A stretch of 64,000 nucleotides of DNA from Rhineura floridana (lineage: Eukaryota > Chordata > Lepidosauria > Squamata > Rhineuridae): the NCBI RefSeq assembly GCF_030035675.1, contig NC_084482.1, positions 183,183,873 to 183,247,872 on the forward strand. Direction: 5' to 3'. Positions 32,457 through 43,607 of this stretch are shown piece after piece. Made by a program: the position numbers and the translations under genes. How positions within the stretch are numbered: the first letter of the stretch is position 1; each line of letters begins with the position of its first letter. A model generated the notes under the pieces. The model did no database searches. It was not told where the DNA came from and saw nothing but the letters and a program-made list of their open reading frames with translations.

Positions 32457-35400
32457 CCCCCTTTAGGATGCACACCTTAATGTGGTGAGGGGGTTTGAGA
32501 GTGTTGAAGAAGCTGAGAGCAATGCCGTCAGGAGTCTAGACCAAGAGGCTAGACTCCTAGCAGGGGCACCCAAGGCGGAATGGTCAAAGCTGAGACATCA
32601 GACTAAGATGCATCCAAACTCAGAGGAAGGCAATGGTAAACCACCTCTGAATACCTCTTACTATGAAAACCCTATGAACAGAGTATCCAAAATGCAACAC
32701 AAGACAGTGCTGGAAGATGAGACCCCCAGGTCAGAAGGCACTCACCGAGCTACTGGGGAAGAACAAAGGACGAGTACGGGTAGCGCTGTGACTAATGATG
32801 CAGCTGGGTCAAAGCCGAAAGGAAGCTCAGAGGCTGATGCGCACAGATGCGAAAGGAGAGTCCGGAGTTGTACGATGCACACAATAGGAACATGGAATGT
32901 GAGAAGAATGAACCAGGGAAAGTTAGAAATTGTCAAGCAAGAAATGGAGTGTATCAAAGTTACAATACTTGGCGTGAGTAAATTAAAATGGACTGGAATG
33001 GGACATTTTCAATCAGGCAACTACAAAATATTTTATGCAGGAAATGAGAAATCAAGAAGAAATGGGGTTGCTTTAATAGTGAGAAGTGATGTAGCAAGAG
33101 CAATTAGGAGCTACAACGCAAGGTCTGAACGAGTGATATCAATGAGATTAAACAGGAAACCTATTAACATAACCATCATCCAAGTCTACACTCCAACATG
33201 AAACGCAGAAGAAGAAGAATTGGAGAGATTTCACACAGAAGTACAGGAGAAAATTGATCACACACCAAAACAAGATATGATGATAATCATAGGGGACTGG
33301 AATGCAAAAGTAGGGAACAGAGAAGAACTAGGAATTGTGGGGAAATGGGGCTTAGGTGACAGAAATGAAGCAGGAGAAAGACTTATTGAATTCTGTGAAG
33401 CCAATAATTTGTTTCTTGCCAACACATTTTTTGAGCAACCAAAAAGACGACTGTATACGTGGACATCACCAGATGGTCAATATAGGAATCCAATTGATTA
33501 TATAATTGGAAACAGAACATGGAGAAGTTCCATACTTTCTGCAAAAACAAGACCAGGAGTAGACTGCGGTACAGATCATGAACTGATCATATTGAAAATC
33601 AGAGTAAAACTAAAGAAGAACAACAAAGCACTCATAATGCCAAAATACAATTTAAATAACATCCCAGAAGAATATAAAGATCAAACAAGGAACAGGTTTG
33701 AGGCTTGAAACTTAGTTGACAGAGAACCAGAAGAACTATGGACTGAAGTCAGGGACATGATCAGGGAAGAATGCAAAAAGACAATACCTCTTGTTAAAAA
33801 GAGAGAAAGACCTCAATGGATGATGGATGGGACTCTTCAAATGGTTAAAGAGAGAAGGAAAGGGAAAAGCAAAAGGAGATAGAAACACAGTCAGAACCCT
33901 AAATGCAACTATACAATGACTAGTACGTAGGGACAAAGAAAACTATTACAATAGTTATTGTATAGAAATAGAAAAGGACAACAAAATGGGAAGAACAAGA
34001 GCCCTATTCCAAAAGATTAGAGAAATGAAAGGGAAATTTAAAACACGGATGTTGGATAATCAACAGGGAAACACACTGACTGACCAAGATGAAATAAAAG
34101 GAAGATGGAAGCAATACACTGAAGAACTCTACAAAAGAGATGCAAGGATGACAGATTCATTCACGGAGGAACCATATGATGAAGAACCAGACATTTTAAA
34201 ATGTGAGGTGAGAGCTGCTCTTAAAATTCTTGAAAGAAACAAATCACCAGGAATAGATGGCATACCAACAGAGTTGCTACAAGCTACTGAGACTGAATCT
34301 GTCCAAATTTTGACAAAAATCTGTCAAGAAATATGGAAAACTAAACAATGGCCTACAGACTGGAAGCATTCAATATATATCCCACTTCCAAAGCTGAAGA
34401 TTCTACAACAAAGGCTCTTACCATATATGGAGTGAGAAATGCCAGATGTCCAAGCTGGATTTAGAAAGGGAAGAGGCACCAGAGATCATATCGCAAACAT
34501 ACGTTGGATAATGGAACGGACCAAGGAACTTCAGAAGAAAATCACCCTGTGCTTTATCGACTACAGCAAAGCCTTTGACTATGTAGATCATGAAAAACTA
34601 TGGAATGCTTTAAAACAAATGAGGGTGCCATAGCATCTGATTGTCCTGATGCACAACCTATACTCTGGACAAGAGGCTACTGTAAGGACAGAATATGGAG
34701 AAACCAATTGGTTCCCCCATCAGAAAGGGTGTGAGACAGGAGTGTATTTTATCACCCTATTTGTTTAATCTATATGCAGAACATATACGGAAAGTGGGAT
34801 AGGACCAAGATGAAGGAGGTGTGAAAACTGGAGGGAGAAACATCAGATTTGCAGACAATACCATACTCTTAGCAGAAACCAGTAATGATTTGAAACGAAT
34901 GCTGATGAAAGCTTAAGAGGAAAGCACAAAAGCAGGACTACAGCTGAACGTCAAGAAGACTAAAGTAATGACAACAGAAGATTTGTGTAACTTTACAATT
35001 GACAATGAGGACATTGAACTTGTCAAGGATTATCAATCCCTTGGCACAATCATTAACCAAAATGGAGACAATAGTCAAGAAATCAGAAGAAGGCTAGGAC
35101 TGGGGAGGGCAGCTGTGAGAGAACTAGAAAAGGTCCTCAAATGCAAAGATATATCACTGAACACCAAAGTCAGGATCATTCAGACCATGGTATTCCCGAT
35201 CTCTATGAATGGATTTGAAAGTTGAACAGTGAAAAAGGCGGATAAGAGAAAAATCCACTCATTTGAAATGTGGTGCTGGAGGAGAGCTTTGTGCATACCA
35301 TGGACTGCAAAAAAGACAAATAATTGGGTGTTAGAACAAATTAAACCAGAACTGTCACTAGAAGCTAAAATGATGAAACTGAGGTTATCATACTTTGGAC

Positions 35401-35627
35401 ACATCATGAGAAGACATGATCCACTAGAAAAGACAATAATGCTGGGAAAAACAGAAGGGAGTAGAAAAAGAAGAAGGCCAAACAAGAGATGGATTGATTC
35501 CATAAGGGAAGCCACAGACCTGTACTTACAAGATCTGAGCAGGGTGGTTCATGACAGACGCTCTTGGAGGTCGCTGATTCATAGGGTCACCATAAGTCGT
35601 AATCGACTTGAAGGCACATAACAACAA
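32457..35627 (+). mobile_element. BovB (RTE) LINE, near full length, inactive
   Basis: The RTE-clade LINE of about 3.2 kb lies inside a copia LTR, with an 11-bp duplication ACTTTATTTAT at both edges. It encodes an APE-type endonuclease ('GTWNVRRMNQGK' near 32890, 'GDWNAKVG' near 33294, 'TDHELIILKI' near 33577), a reverse transcriptase ('SPGIDGIPTELLQ' near 34245, 'FIDYSKAFDYVDHEKLW' near 34553, a FADN-type catalytic box near 34850) and the RTE C-terminus ('WCWRRALCIPWTAKK' near 35270). The 3' tail is 'GGCACATAACAACAACAA'. Stop codons interrupt the frame, for example at 33199-33201 and 33706-33708, with several more downstream, so it is dead. The 5' end starts 'CCCCCTTTAGGATGCACACC' and looks close to complete. 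Confidence 0.92.
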
Positions 35628-35847
35628 CAACTTTATTTATAGGAATACATAGTAGATAGAAAGGCATACCTAGTTCTAACTAACTAGCTAAGTTGGAGGC
35701 ATAATGCCCAGGTGCGGGAGTTAGCCCCATGCTAGGAGAGAGAGCAGAAATAAAGGGATGTCTCCTGTCTCCCAGTCAGTCGGAGAAGGAAAAGAGTGGA
35801 AAGGGCGGAAGGAGGAGGGACAGGTAACCTTCCCTAAAGACATCATT

Positions 35848-37038
35848 ATTGGCAATCACTTGTGGCCCAGTAAGATTGTCTTCCAAGATAAGGTCTTTAA
35901 CGGTGGGTCCGTAAATGACTGTGGAGGCCAATTCTGGATCCACACAGCCTCCCACAGTGAGGACATAGGTTTCCAGATGAAAGATGGTCACGGTGAGGAT
36001 TTGCTTGACGTGCCTTCTGCTTAGCTCGTTTGTCCCTTTTGCCCTGTACTCGTGCTTCTTCAAAGTCCATAGCACCTTTGATAATGGCCGACCTCCAATT
36101 GAGATGCTCACGGGCTAAGACTTCCCAGTTCTCTATGCTTATGTTATATTTTTTTAGATTAGCTTTGAGAACATCTTTAAACCTCTTTTGCTGTCCACTG
36201 ATATTCCATTTTCCATCCTTAAGTTGGGAGTAAAGTAGCTGCTTTGGAAGACGGTGATCAGGCATTCGAACAACATGGCCAGTCCAGCGAAGTTGATTTT
36301 GGAGGATCATTGTTATAACACTGGTGGTCTTTGCTTCTTCCAATACACTAACATTAGTCTGCCTATCTTCCCAAGTAATTTGCAGAATTTTCTGGAGGCA
36401 GCGTTGGTGGAATCTTTCAAGAAGTTGGGAGTGGCATTTATAGATGGTCCATGTTTCACAGGCGTACAGTAAGGTCGGTAGTACAATAGCTTTGTAAATA
36501 AGCATTTTGGTCTCCCTGCGAATATCCCAATCCTCGAACACTCTACGCTTCATTCGCAGAGCTCAGACAATGCTGAATTTCAGCGTCAATGTCAGCTTTT
36601 ACAGAGAGATGGCTGCCAAGATAAGAAAAGTGATCAACATTCTCCAGTGTCGCACCATTAAGCTGGATTGATGGTGCTACAGAGGGATTGGTTCGCACTT
36701 GCTGATGCAGCACTTTGGTTTTTTTGATGTTAAGCAAGAGGCCAAGCTTTTCATATGCTTCTGCAAAGACATTTAGGATAGTTTGAAGATCTTCCTCTGA
36801 ATGTGAGGAGACTACATTATCATCGGTATATTGAAGTTCTATGACAGAGGTTGTAATTACCTTACTTTTTGCTTTCAGCCTACTGAGATTAAAAAGCTTT
36901 TCAACTGTTCAATATGTGATTTCCATGCCAGTGGGAAGTTTCCCCTCAACAAGGTGTAGAATCATGGTGATAAAAATAGCAAATAAGGTCGGAGCAATGA
37001 TACATCCCTGTTTGACGCCTGATCCCACTTTGAATGGA
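35848..37038 (-). mobile_element. Second LINE (non-BovB), 5' truncated, in the same LTR
   Basis: The reverse strand encodes the C-terminal half of a non-LTR reverse transcriptase: 'VGSGVKQGCIIAPTLFA' near 37000, a TDDN catalytic box near 36815, 'LNIKKTKVLHQQ' near 36720, 'LLYACETWTIYKCH' near 36450, 'QLRWTGHVVRMPDHRLPK' near 36270 and a terminal zinc-finger-like 'CPHCGRLCGSRIGLHSHLRT'. Frames are interrupted between 36543 and 36553 and upstream. It differs clearly from BovB. The clade is not settled (Ingi/Vingi-like or another jockey-group LINE). It sits in the LTR text between 'CTTCCCTAAAGA' and 'TAACAGTCTAGCGAC'. Confidence 0.75.
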
Positions 37039-37949
37039 TCTAACAGTCTAGCGACAGAAGGAAGTCAGTCAGAGCATCACAGGTAAAGGTAAACAAACCT
37101 ATTCATCTGGAGGAACCTAACTCTCTGTCCCTTCTGAAGCATAAACAAAAGAACAAAATAGGAGTTGCTCTTGCCCCCACTTCCAACACCCCTTCTCAAC
37201 GAGTATTTGGTTCAGTCCACGAGATTAGTCTTGTCTTGCAGCTTGCAATGTCTGACTTTGCCCAACGCCTTCGTGAGAGCGTCTGCAGTCATGTTTTCTG
37301 TTGGACAATACTCCATCTTGAGTAGTCCTCTGTGGTAGGTGGGTGCTTCACGTCTATGCACTTGGTGCATGAACTCACCCCTTCTGACTCCAAGAGTCTG
37401 TTGCATACTTGCTTGCTTCCCAGTCCCTTTTCGTTGGCAAGCTGGTTTTTCTGTACAGGTATCCCACTGCTAACACCACATCTGGCTTGGTAACAGTACC
37501 GATATACAGACTTTTCTTTAGCATTTGGCTTTTTCTTGAATTTCCTCTTGTAGCCTGCAGCTTTCCTTACTTGAGGAAGCTTGGTTGGTGTCCAAGTTTA
37601 ACTTTGGTGTAGAGATTCCAGCTCTTCCTTGGCTGGCTGCCTCCACCTCTCAGCTTCGGCTTTGGGTAAGGCTTCAATCTCTTTCAGGGTCTCTGGTTCT
37701 GGAAGTTTATCTCTTATGAGGTAAGCAAATCTGCCTGGTGGTACACCTCTGTTGGTGCGTTCAGAGCGTCTGGGTGCTGGCCCTTCTGGCTCTGTTGCCT
37801 CTTCTGGCTCTGTTGCCTCTTCTGGCTCAGACTCCTCACCTTCCTTTGCAGGTATATTGTTATACCTTCTGTGGTGGAAGAATAACTCAGTTTCTTCTTC
37901 CATTTTGCTGGCATCTGTTTGGTGTGGCGCCCCTTCTGGTCGGTGTGCG

Positions 37950-38432
37950 TGTTGGAATAGGAAAATATTGCATGTTCACTTTAAGGGATATTTGGGAAAT
38001 ATCCCATGTACCTTTTTAGCATGATGTAACATCCTAATGGGTGGGGTTTAGTTACCTGACTTCCTCCCCCTTTGTCCTGGGGGATTTTTGAATAATCTCC
38101 ATTGCTGATCTTCCTACCTTTGAGAGAGGCCGCATGGCACAGATGCTCTCTTTGAGAGCATCCATTACTAAAGACCAAGATGGACTGAGACTATTTTTCT
38201 TTCATCTAAGCTATAGAGCCTATGTTCCTAACATATGAAAGGTCGTAAGTAAATATTCTTTTCTTTTACCTAAAGGATTGTGTCTGTTGTTATTTATATA
38301 GAGAAAGATTTATATAGAGAAAGAGAAAGGTTTATATTCTCATTCTGCTGCTTGTATTTTTACAACTCTGCTAAGAAAGAGGACCAACCAAATTAGTTCC
38401 TATTTCTGTGTGCATTTTTATAACACCGAACA
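37950..38432. mobile_element. Probable solo LTR of an unrelated family in copia 2
   Basis: A 483-bp block, TGTTGGAATAGG...CCGAACA, is present here but absent at the matching point of copia element 1 (near 20459). The flanks GTGCG and GAGCA are only partly alike. The interior has an LTR-like polyadenylation stretch near 38240-38290. Its family is unknown. Confidence 0.5.
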
Positions 38433-40581
38433 GAGCACACTTCCTTTCATCAAAATGGACAGCTCTGCATACTTCAACTTTGCCAGCTTTGGGATCTATT
38501 ACTTTGTATCCCTTTTGCGTAGGAGAATATCCAATGGGTATTACTTCCCTGGCAGTGTTGTCAAGATTGGCCTTGCACCCAAATACACAAAGGTGAGACA
38601 TACTTGGTGTCCTGCCATGCCACCATTCAAATAGTGTTTTGTTGGTTGCAGATGCAGGACGTCAGTTCTGCAGGTAAGTGGCAGTAACCACAGCTTCTCC
38701 CCAGTACTGCTTTGGTAAATGTGCATCTTCCAGCAAAGAATGAACCATTTGTTCAAGGGTCCTGTTCATTTTCTCCGAGACCCCATTCTGCTTTGGGTTG
38801 TATGCAACTGTAGTCTGGTGCTCTATGCCTTCCTCATGGAGAAAGTTTTGCATAGCTCTAGACACATACTCCCCTCCATTGTCAGATCTTATGATCTGTG
38901 GCTTTCTGCCAAATTTGTTGAACACAATCCTAACATAGTCCAGTTTTTGATGTACTTGACTTTTCTCCTTTATCAGATACATGGTAGTATACCTGGAGTA
39001 GTCATCTATAAAGGTCAGCATGTATAAATGTCCACCTTGGGAGAGCACTCTCATTGGCCCACAAAGATCAGTGTGAATTAATTCTAGAGGCTTTTTGGTT
39101 TTCCTCTCACCTTTCTTAGGTAATTTTGGCTTCACACTTTTGGTTTTAATACAGCACTCGCAAGTTTGTGTACAATTGCACTGTTTCATTTTAATGCCCC
39201 TTGACAAATTCTCTTTTTCATGTCCCATCCTTCTATGCCAGATATGCAAGCATTCAAAATCATTTGTTTCCTTGGCCATATTTGCATGCATTGTTTCAAT
39301 GTATTCTAAAATTAAAAGTCCATTTTTTCAATTTTGCAGTGCAACTTATTCCTCCTTCATCTAGAACATGGCAAAATTCTGCACTCATATGAAGCTCACC
39401 TCCAAATTCCATTATATTTGTAGCACTGATTAAATTGTCTTTAAAATTTGGAACATATAGACAGTTTTTAAGTTCCATCTGTCTTTGCCCATGTGGCACT
39501 CTGCATAACAATTCAACTGTACCAATTCCTTCACAGAAAATTTCTTGTCCAGACACTGTAAGTATATTTGCTTGTGATTTTTAAAACTTTTAAACAAGTT
39601 TCTATCAATTATAATATGTGAGGTGGATCCTGAGTCAATTAAAAATCTGCTTTTGCAATCACTCTTGCCCTAATACACATAGTAGCTAGAACTCTCTGTT
39701 TTTGGCTTCTCTGCCTAGGGGCATCTCTGACTTCAGCCGGCCTCTGTTTAAAGTCAGGCTTTGGAGTTTTGCATATGAAACCCCTGTTGCTGTGTTTGTC
39801 CTTGCCCTTTTGTGGATTTGGGTGGTGACTCATTCTTTTGTCCCTTTCATGTCTGCCTGTAGCAAGGTTTGCTTCTTGCTCTGACATAGCCTCCAGTTCC
39901 CGCCTTTCCCAAAAGTCCTGGTCCTTTAAATACGATATAAGCTGACTCAGACTTTGGTCAGAACTTTCTGGCATGCAGGAAATTAATTTATGATCCTGAT
40001 TAAGAGAGCTTAAAAGCAATCCTTTCTTTAATTCTTTATCCAGGACTCTGCTACACCTTTCCAATTTTGCCAAAAGTTCTGAAAACTTTTCTATGTATTT
40101 ATTCTGACTGCCACTCTCAGTAGTTTCTTTTAGAGAAAACAACTCCTTGTACAGAAACATAATGTGGCTTTTTGTCTTTTTGTCATAAATCCTTTGCAGC
40201 TTGTTCCAGATCTCTTTCATACTGTTACATCCTACACAGAAATGTAATGCTTCATCTGATAGAGCAGAAATAAGCAGAGACTTTACTCTTGCATGCTTTC
40301 GTCTCCATGAAGCCATTGCATTTGCATCTTCAGCTGATGGTTCAGGAACAGTCAGAATTTCGTTCAATTCTTCCCCTTCCAGGAGCGCTTAGACTCTTAG
40401 ATCGTAGTTATCTTTTTCAAGCCTTGGAACTCGTTTCTCTAGCGTTGAAACTTCAGCCATCCTTTCTATCTTTGTTCTGCTTTTCTTTCTAACTTAAAAT
40501 CTCCCTTGTAAATTACACGTAAGCACTTTTAGCTTTAGCTACAACTTGCATTCAACTTAGTTTGCTGGGTCCCATAACCCT

Positions 40582-41119
40582 TGTTGCGCTGTGTGTAATT
40601 TGTGTGCTTAATTTAGTTTAAAGCAACACCACAGCAGCAGAGTAACAGCAGATGTTGAAATGCGAGTGTGCCAGCGTGTGCGTGCATTTACCTAAGAAAG
40701 CAGGCTTTTACCCTGCATCAGGATCACAGAGACTGGAGACTTAGTAAAATAAGAAAAGCTACTTTATTTACAGAAATACATGGTAGATAGAAAGGCAAAC
40801 CTAGTTCTAACTAACTAACTAAGCTGGAGGCATAACACCCAGGCGTAGGAGTTAGCCCCATGCTAGGAGAGAGAACAGAGACAAAGGGATGTCTCCTCTC
40901 TCATGGACAGCCAGAGAAGAAAGGAATGGAAAGGGCGGAAGGAGGAGGGGCAGGTAAGCTTCCCTAAAGGTGTCACAGTCTAGCGACAGAAGGAAGTCAG
41001 TCAGAGCATCACAGGTAAAGGTAAACAAGCCTATCCATCTGGAGGACCATAGCTCTATCCCCCTTCTGGAGCACAAAGAAAAGAACAAAACAGGAGTTGC
41101 TTTTGCCCCACTTCCAACA
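40582..41119 (-). repeat. Copia element 2, 5' LTR and initiator-tRNA-like primer site
   Basis: The 538-bp LTR runs TGTTGCGCTGTG...TTCCAACA. Just before it on the + strand, 40563-40580 reads 'TGCTGGGTCCCATAACCC', a near match to the anticodon arm of initiator tRNA-Met (TGCTGGGCCCATAACCC). That is the half-tRNA primer arrangement known from copia-type elements. Confidence 0.8.
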
Positions 41120-41124
41120 CGGGA

Positions 41125-41630
41125 AATGGATTGGAGTATCTTGGTGGAAAGTGTGTGGCTGGTGGGAATCCTGAACAGGAGCACTTCACACTGTAACATT
41201 TTGTTGCAGGTACCCCACTAATATTTTATGACGTTTAACTAATCATGTATTCTGTTATAAACCATTTTGGGGGCATTTTGGGGTCCAAAAAGAAGTCTAG
41301 ATGTGACTTAGAAACAAACAAACAAACAATTAGTGTGACATGTATGCATTGGCTTCTGTGAATGTGTGCTCAGAAACACTGGAGAAGGAGTAGGAGAAGG
41401 AAGAGGACAAATGGAATGGAGAATCCTGGAAAAATAACATGGCTAGGAGGAATTCTGAACAGGAATTCTGACATTTTGTTGGAGGTAGTCCACGTGTATT
41501 TTATTATTTTAACTAATTGTGTACATTATTGTATGCCATTTAGGGGCCTCTTTTAGGTCCAAAAGCGGGCTAGAAATGAATCAATAGAAATAGAAATTAA
41601 TGTGACATGAATACATTGGCTTCTAGTGAA
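41125..41630. repeat. Diverged tandem duplication, two units of about 230 bp
   Basis: Unit 1 (about 41125-41360) and unit 2 (about 41405-41630) share in order: an 'AATGGA' start, 'GGAAT.CTGAACAGGA', 'ACATTTTGTTG.AGGTA', 'TTTAACTAAT', 'TTATA/TTGTA..CCATTT', 'GGTCCAAAA' and 'TGTGACATG.AT.CATTGGCTTCT'. They may be two copies of one LINE 3' end or a local duplication. Confidence 0.65.
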
Positions 41631-42229
41631 GAAGAAGAAGAAATGATGGCAATAATATAGCAGACGCTGTCTCCCTTCCTAATGGGGTACACAAATATAT
41701 TACAGTATACACCACAGTCTGGGGTGGGGGACACTTTCTTTTTTGGGCTAGGTATGACTTGCATTTTGTGATTGCAATCTCCCCCCCCCCAGCCTCTCTC
41801 TAAAAGGAAGGTGGGCGATACATTATTCCGTCCTATGCTACACACAATATTAAAATGCTAAACTTGAGGGGGAGGGTAATTCTGTCACACAGGCACACAC
41901 ACACAAGCCTCCAATTATCTTTTCCCCCACAAGATGTTTCTTCTGTCCATGACTGCTCACACTTCAGCAATCTTGCCAGCAAGCTTCAAATAATGTATTT
42001 TTTTTCAAAAAAGGGGGAAAAAACACGAAAGAAAGAAAATGAAAACCCTCTTCCAAAGCCACAGTCATGAACACAACAGCTTGAACAGGCCTAGTGCCTA
42101 AGGGGGGGGAGGGTTAGAGGTTCCTCTATGTAAAGAATGACACTTAAAAACTTGCCAGGATTTGCAGGCGTTAGGATTTAAAAAAAAATAATAATTAAAA
42201 AAACCCCAACAACAACCCCCAGCCATCCC
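41631..42229. other. Intergenic, nothing recognised
   Basis: A few A-rich runs and a CA run near 41888-41904 are present. No gene is seen. Confidence 0.4.
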
Positions 42230-42475
42230 TTTGGGTGTAAACTCCATTTGCCTGGCGGAGCGTTCCAAGCTTCCCCTCGCAGCTCGCCAAATGTTGCCCC
42301 CTCCCTTCCTTTGGGATGGGGAGCCAGGGGCGGGCAGGTGCCCTAGGTGGATCCAACGGGGGGCCCGAGTTTTCTGCCCGGCGAGCTGCGCCGGGGCTGG
42401 GAACGCGGGGAGCCGTCGAGGCAGCTGCGTTGCCCTTTTCCTGCACTCCGCTCCTCCGAACGTCTGAGCAACCCG
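42230..42475. other. CpG-rich block (CpG-island-like)
   Basis: The stretch 42355-42430 is dense in CpG ('CCCGGCGAGCTGCGCCGGGG', 'GAACGCGGGGAGCCGTCGAG'), unlike the surrounding 15 kb. A second CpG-rich patch lies at 43090-43260. The two bracket the candidate enhancer. No exon with recognisable coding content is present. Confidence 0.5.
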
Positions 42476-42479
42476 TTTG

Positions 42480-43060
42480 CGGCGAGAAACATGTTAATTG
42501 CCAGCGGAGCTCATTAAGGCATGCACATGCAAAACACAGCGAGGGAGATTAAATGGACAAAAGCGCAATAATGAACTGTCAACAATCGAGCCCATCTACA
42601 AGACCAGGAGCACTCAAGAATGAGGCATTTAGAGGCAACAAAGGATTGTCTGGGACAGGAAGAAAGGACGACCTAGACTTTTGTTGAGTCAACACAATTG
42701 ATTACAAATGAGAGATTAACAGGATCGCTGCAGCGTTTTTTTGAAGGAGGCAGAAGAGAAAAGTCCAATTAAGTCCACCGAATGTTAACGACCATCGCTT
42801 TTTCCACAGGGCCAGCCCCGGAGAAATTCTCATTAAACCATCCCTGGCGATCCCCCTTTTTGGAAAGTAATTTGTCTCCCCGATGGAGCGGAGAAAGAGA
42901 GAGAAAGAAGCGCGAGTTCTTGGCACAATGAGCTGAGGAGACGCCCTGCGCCGAGCCAAAGGGGGAGTTAATGAGCATCTGACAAGCCGCTTGGATCTAG
43001 GCCTGGCAGAACAGCGATGAAAAGATGGAATGGGCCAACAACTATTCTTTAGATCAAACA
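42480..43060. promoter_or_regulatory. Strong candidate conserved enhancer
   Basis: This repeat-free, non-coding block has dense homeobox-like cores (CATGTTAATTGCC near 42489, CTCATTAAGG near 42510, AATTGATTACAAATGAG near 42696, GTCCAATTAAG near 42763, TCATTAAACC near 42830, GTTAATGAGC near 42968) and SOX-like ACAAAGG/AACAATCG cores near 42580 and 42640. It sits in a CpG-rich setting and shows no decay, in sharp contrast to its transposon-filled neighbourhood. FEZF2 is the nearest supported gene. This is inference. Confidence 0.6.
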
Positions 43061-43607
43061 TAAAAAGGCCAATCTGAAACAGGCCTGCTCAAAGCTGGCG
43101 GGGCGCGGGGAGAGGAGGAAAGAAAAGCCCCCGCTGCGGGGATGGAGTGGAGCCCTCAGCTGCCCCCGAACAGGATGGGAAATGCGTTGGCATGTCCCCC
43201 CCTCCCGGCCCGGCCGCCTCGCTGCCGCTGCCTTCAGCGCCGCTCCTCTGCCTTCAGCAATGCGCTCCAAAGCTTCCCCACCGGGGTATGAATGGGGATT
43301 GGCGGAGCCACTACATTTGGGGGAGAGACAAAATTCATACCCTCCCTAAGTGTTGGAGATTAGGGTGAGGTCTTCGGGGGGGGGCAAGGTTTCCTCACTG
43401 TTTGCCAGGCTAGATTCTTCTCAAGCAGCGCGGACCGACTGCAAGGCGGTGTTTATCTTGGGCCTTGTAGGGTCAGATTATGTTCAAGACAGGGAGATGG
43501 TCAGTAGTGGTGCCATCCTTCACCTGGTAGGCCTGGAGCCTGAAGCATCATTTGCTCTGTTTGTGGACTATATCGAATCTATGTCGTGGCATTTCTGCTG
43601 CATTGGA

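Larger units (their letters stand above)
32273..41119 (-). mobile_element. Ty1/copia retrotransposon 2 (nested, incomplete)
   Basis: This minus-strand fossil has its 3' LTR at 32273-37188, split by two LINEs, and its 5' LTR at 40582-41119. Recognisable parts are: gag (UBN2-like, about 39.6-40.4 kb), a protease-region stretch (39.3-39.55 kb), integrase with an HHCC finger and the core motifs 'HTDLCGP' and 'RSDNGGEYV' (38.66-39.29 kb), and an RNase H end (about 37.2-37.44 kb). It is related to copia element 1 but clearly a separate insertion. It is heavily broken and holds an unrelated solo LTR (37950-38432). No matching target duplication was found at its outer ends. Confidence 0.8.

Noticed and set aside
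32482-33201. Possible host gene like craniofacial development protein 2
   Set aside because: It is the endonuclease part of a BovB LINE; that annotation arises because database proteins are themselves RTE-derived.
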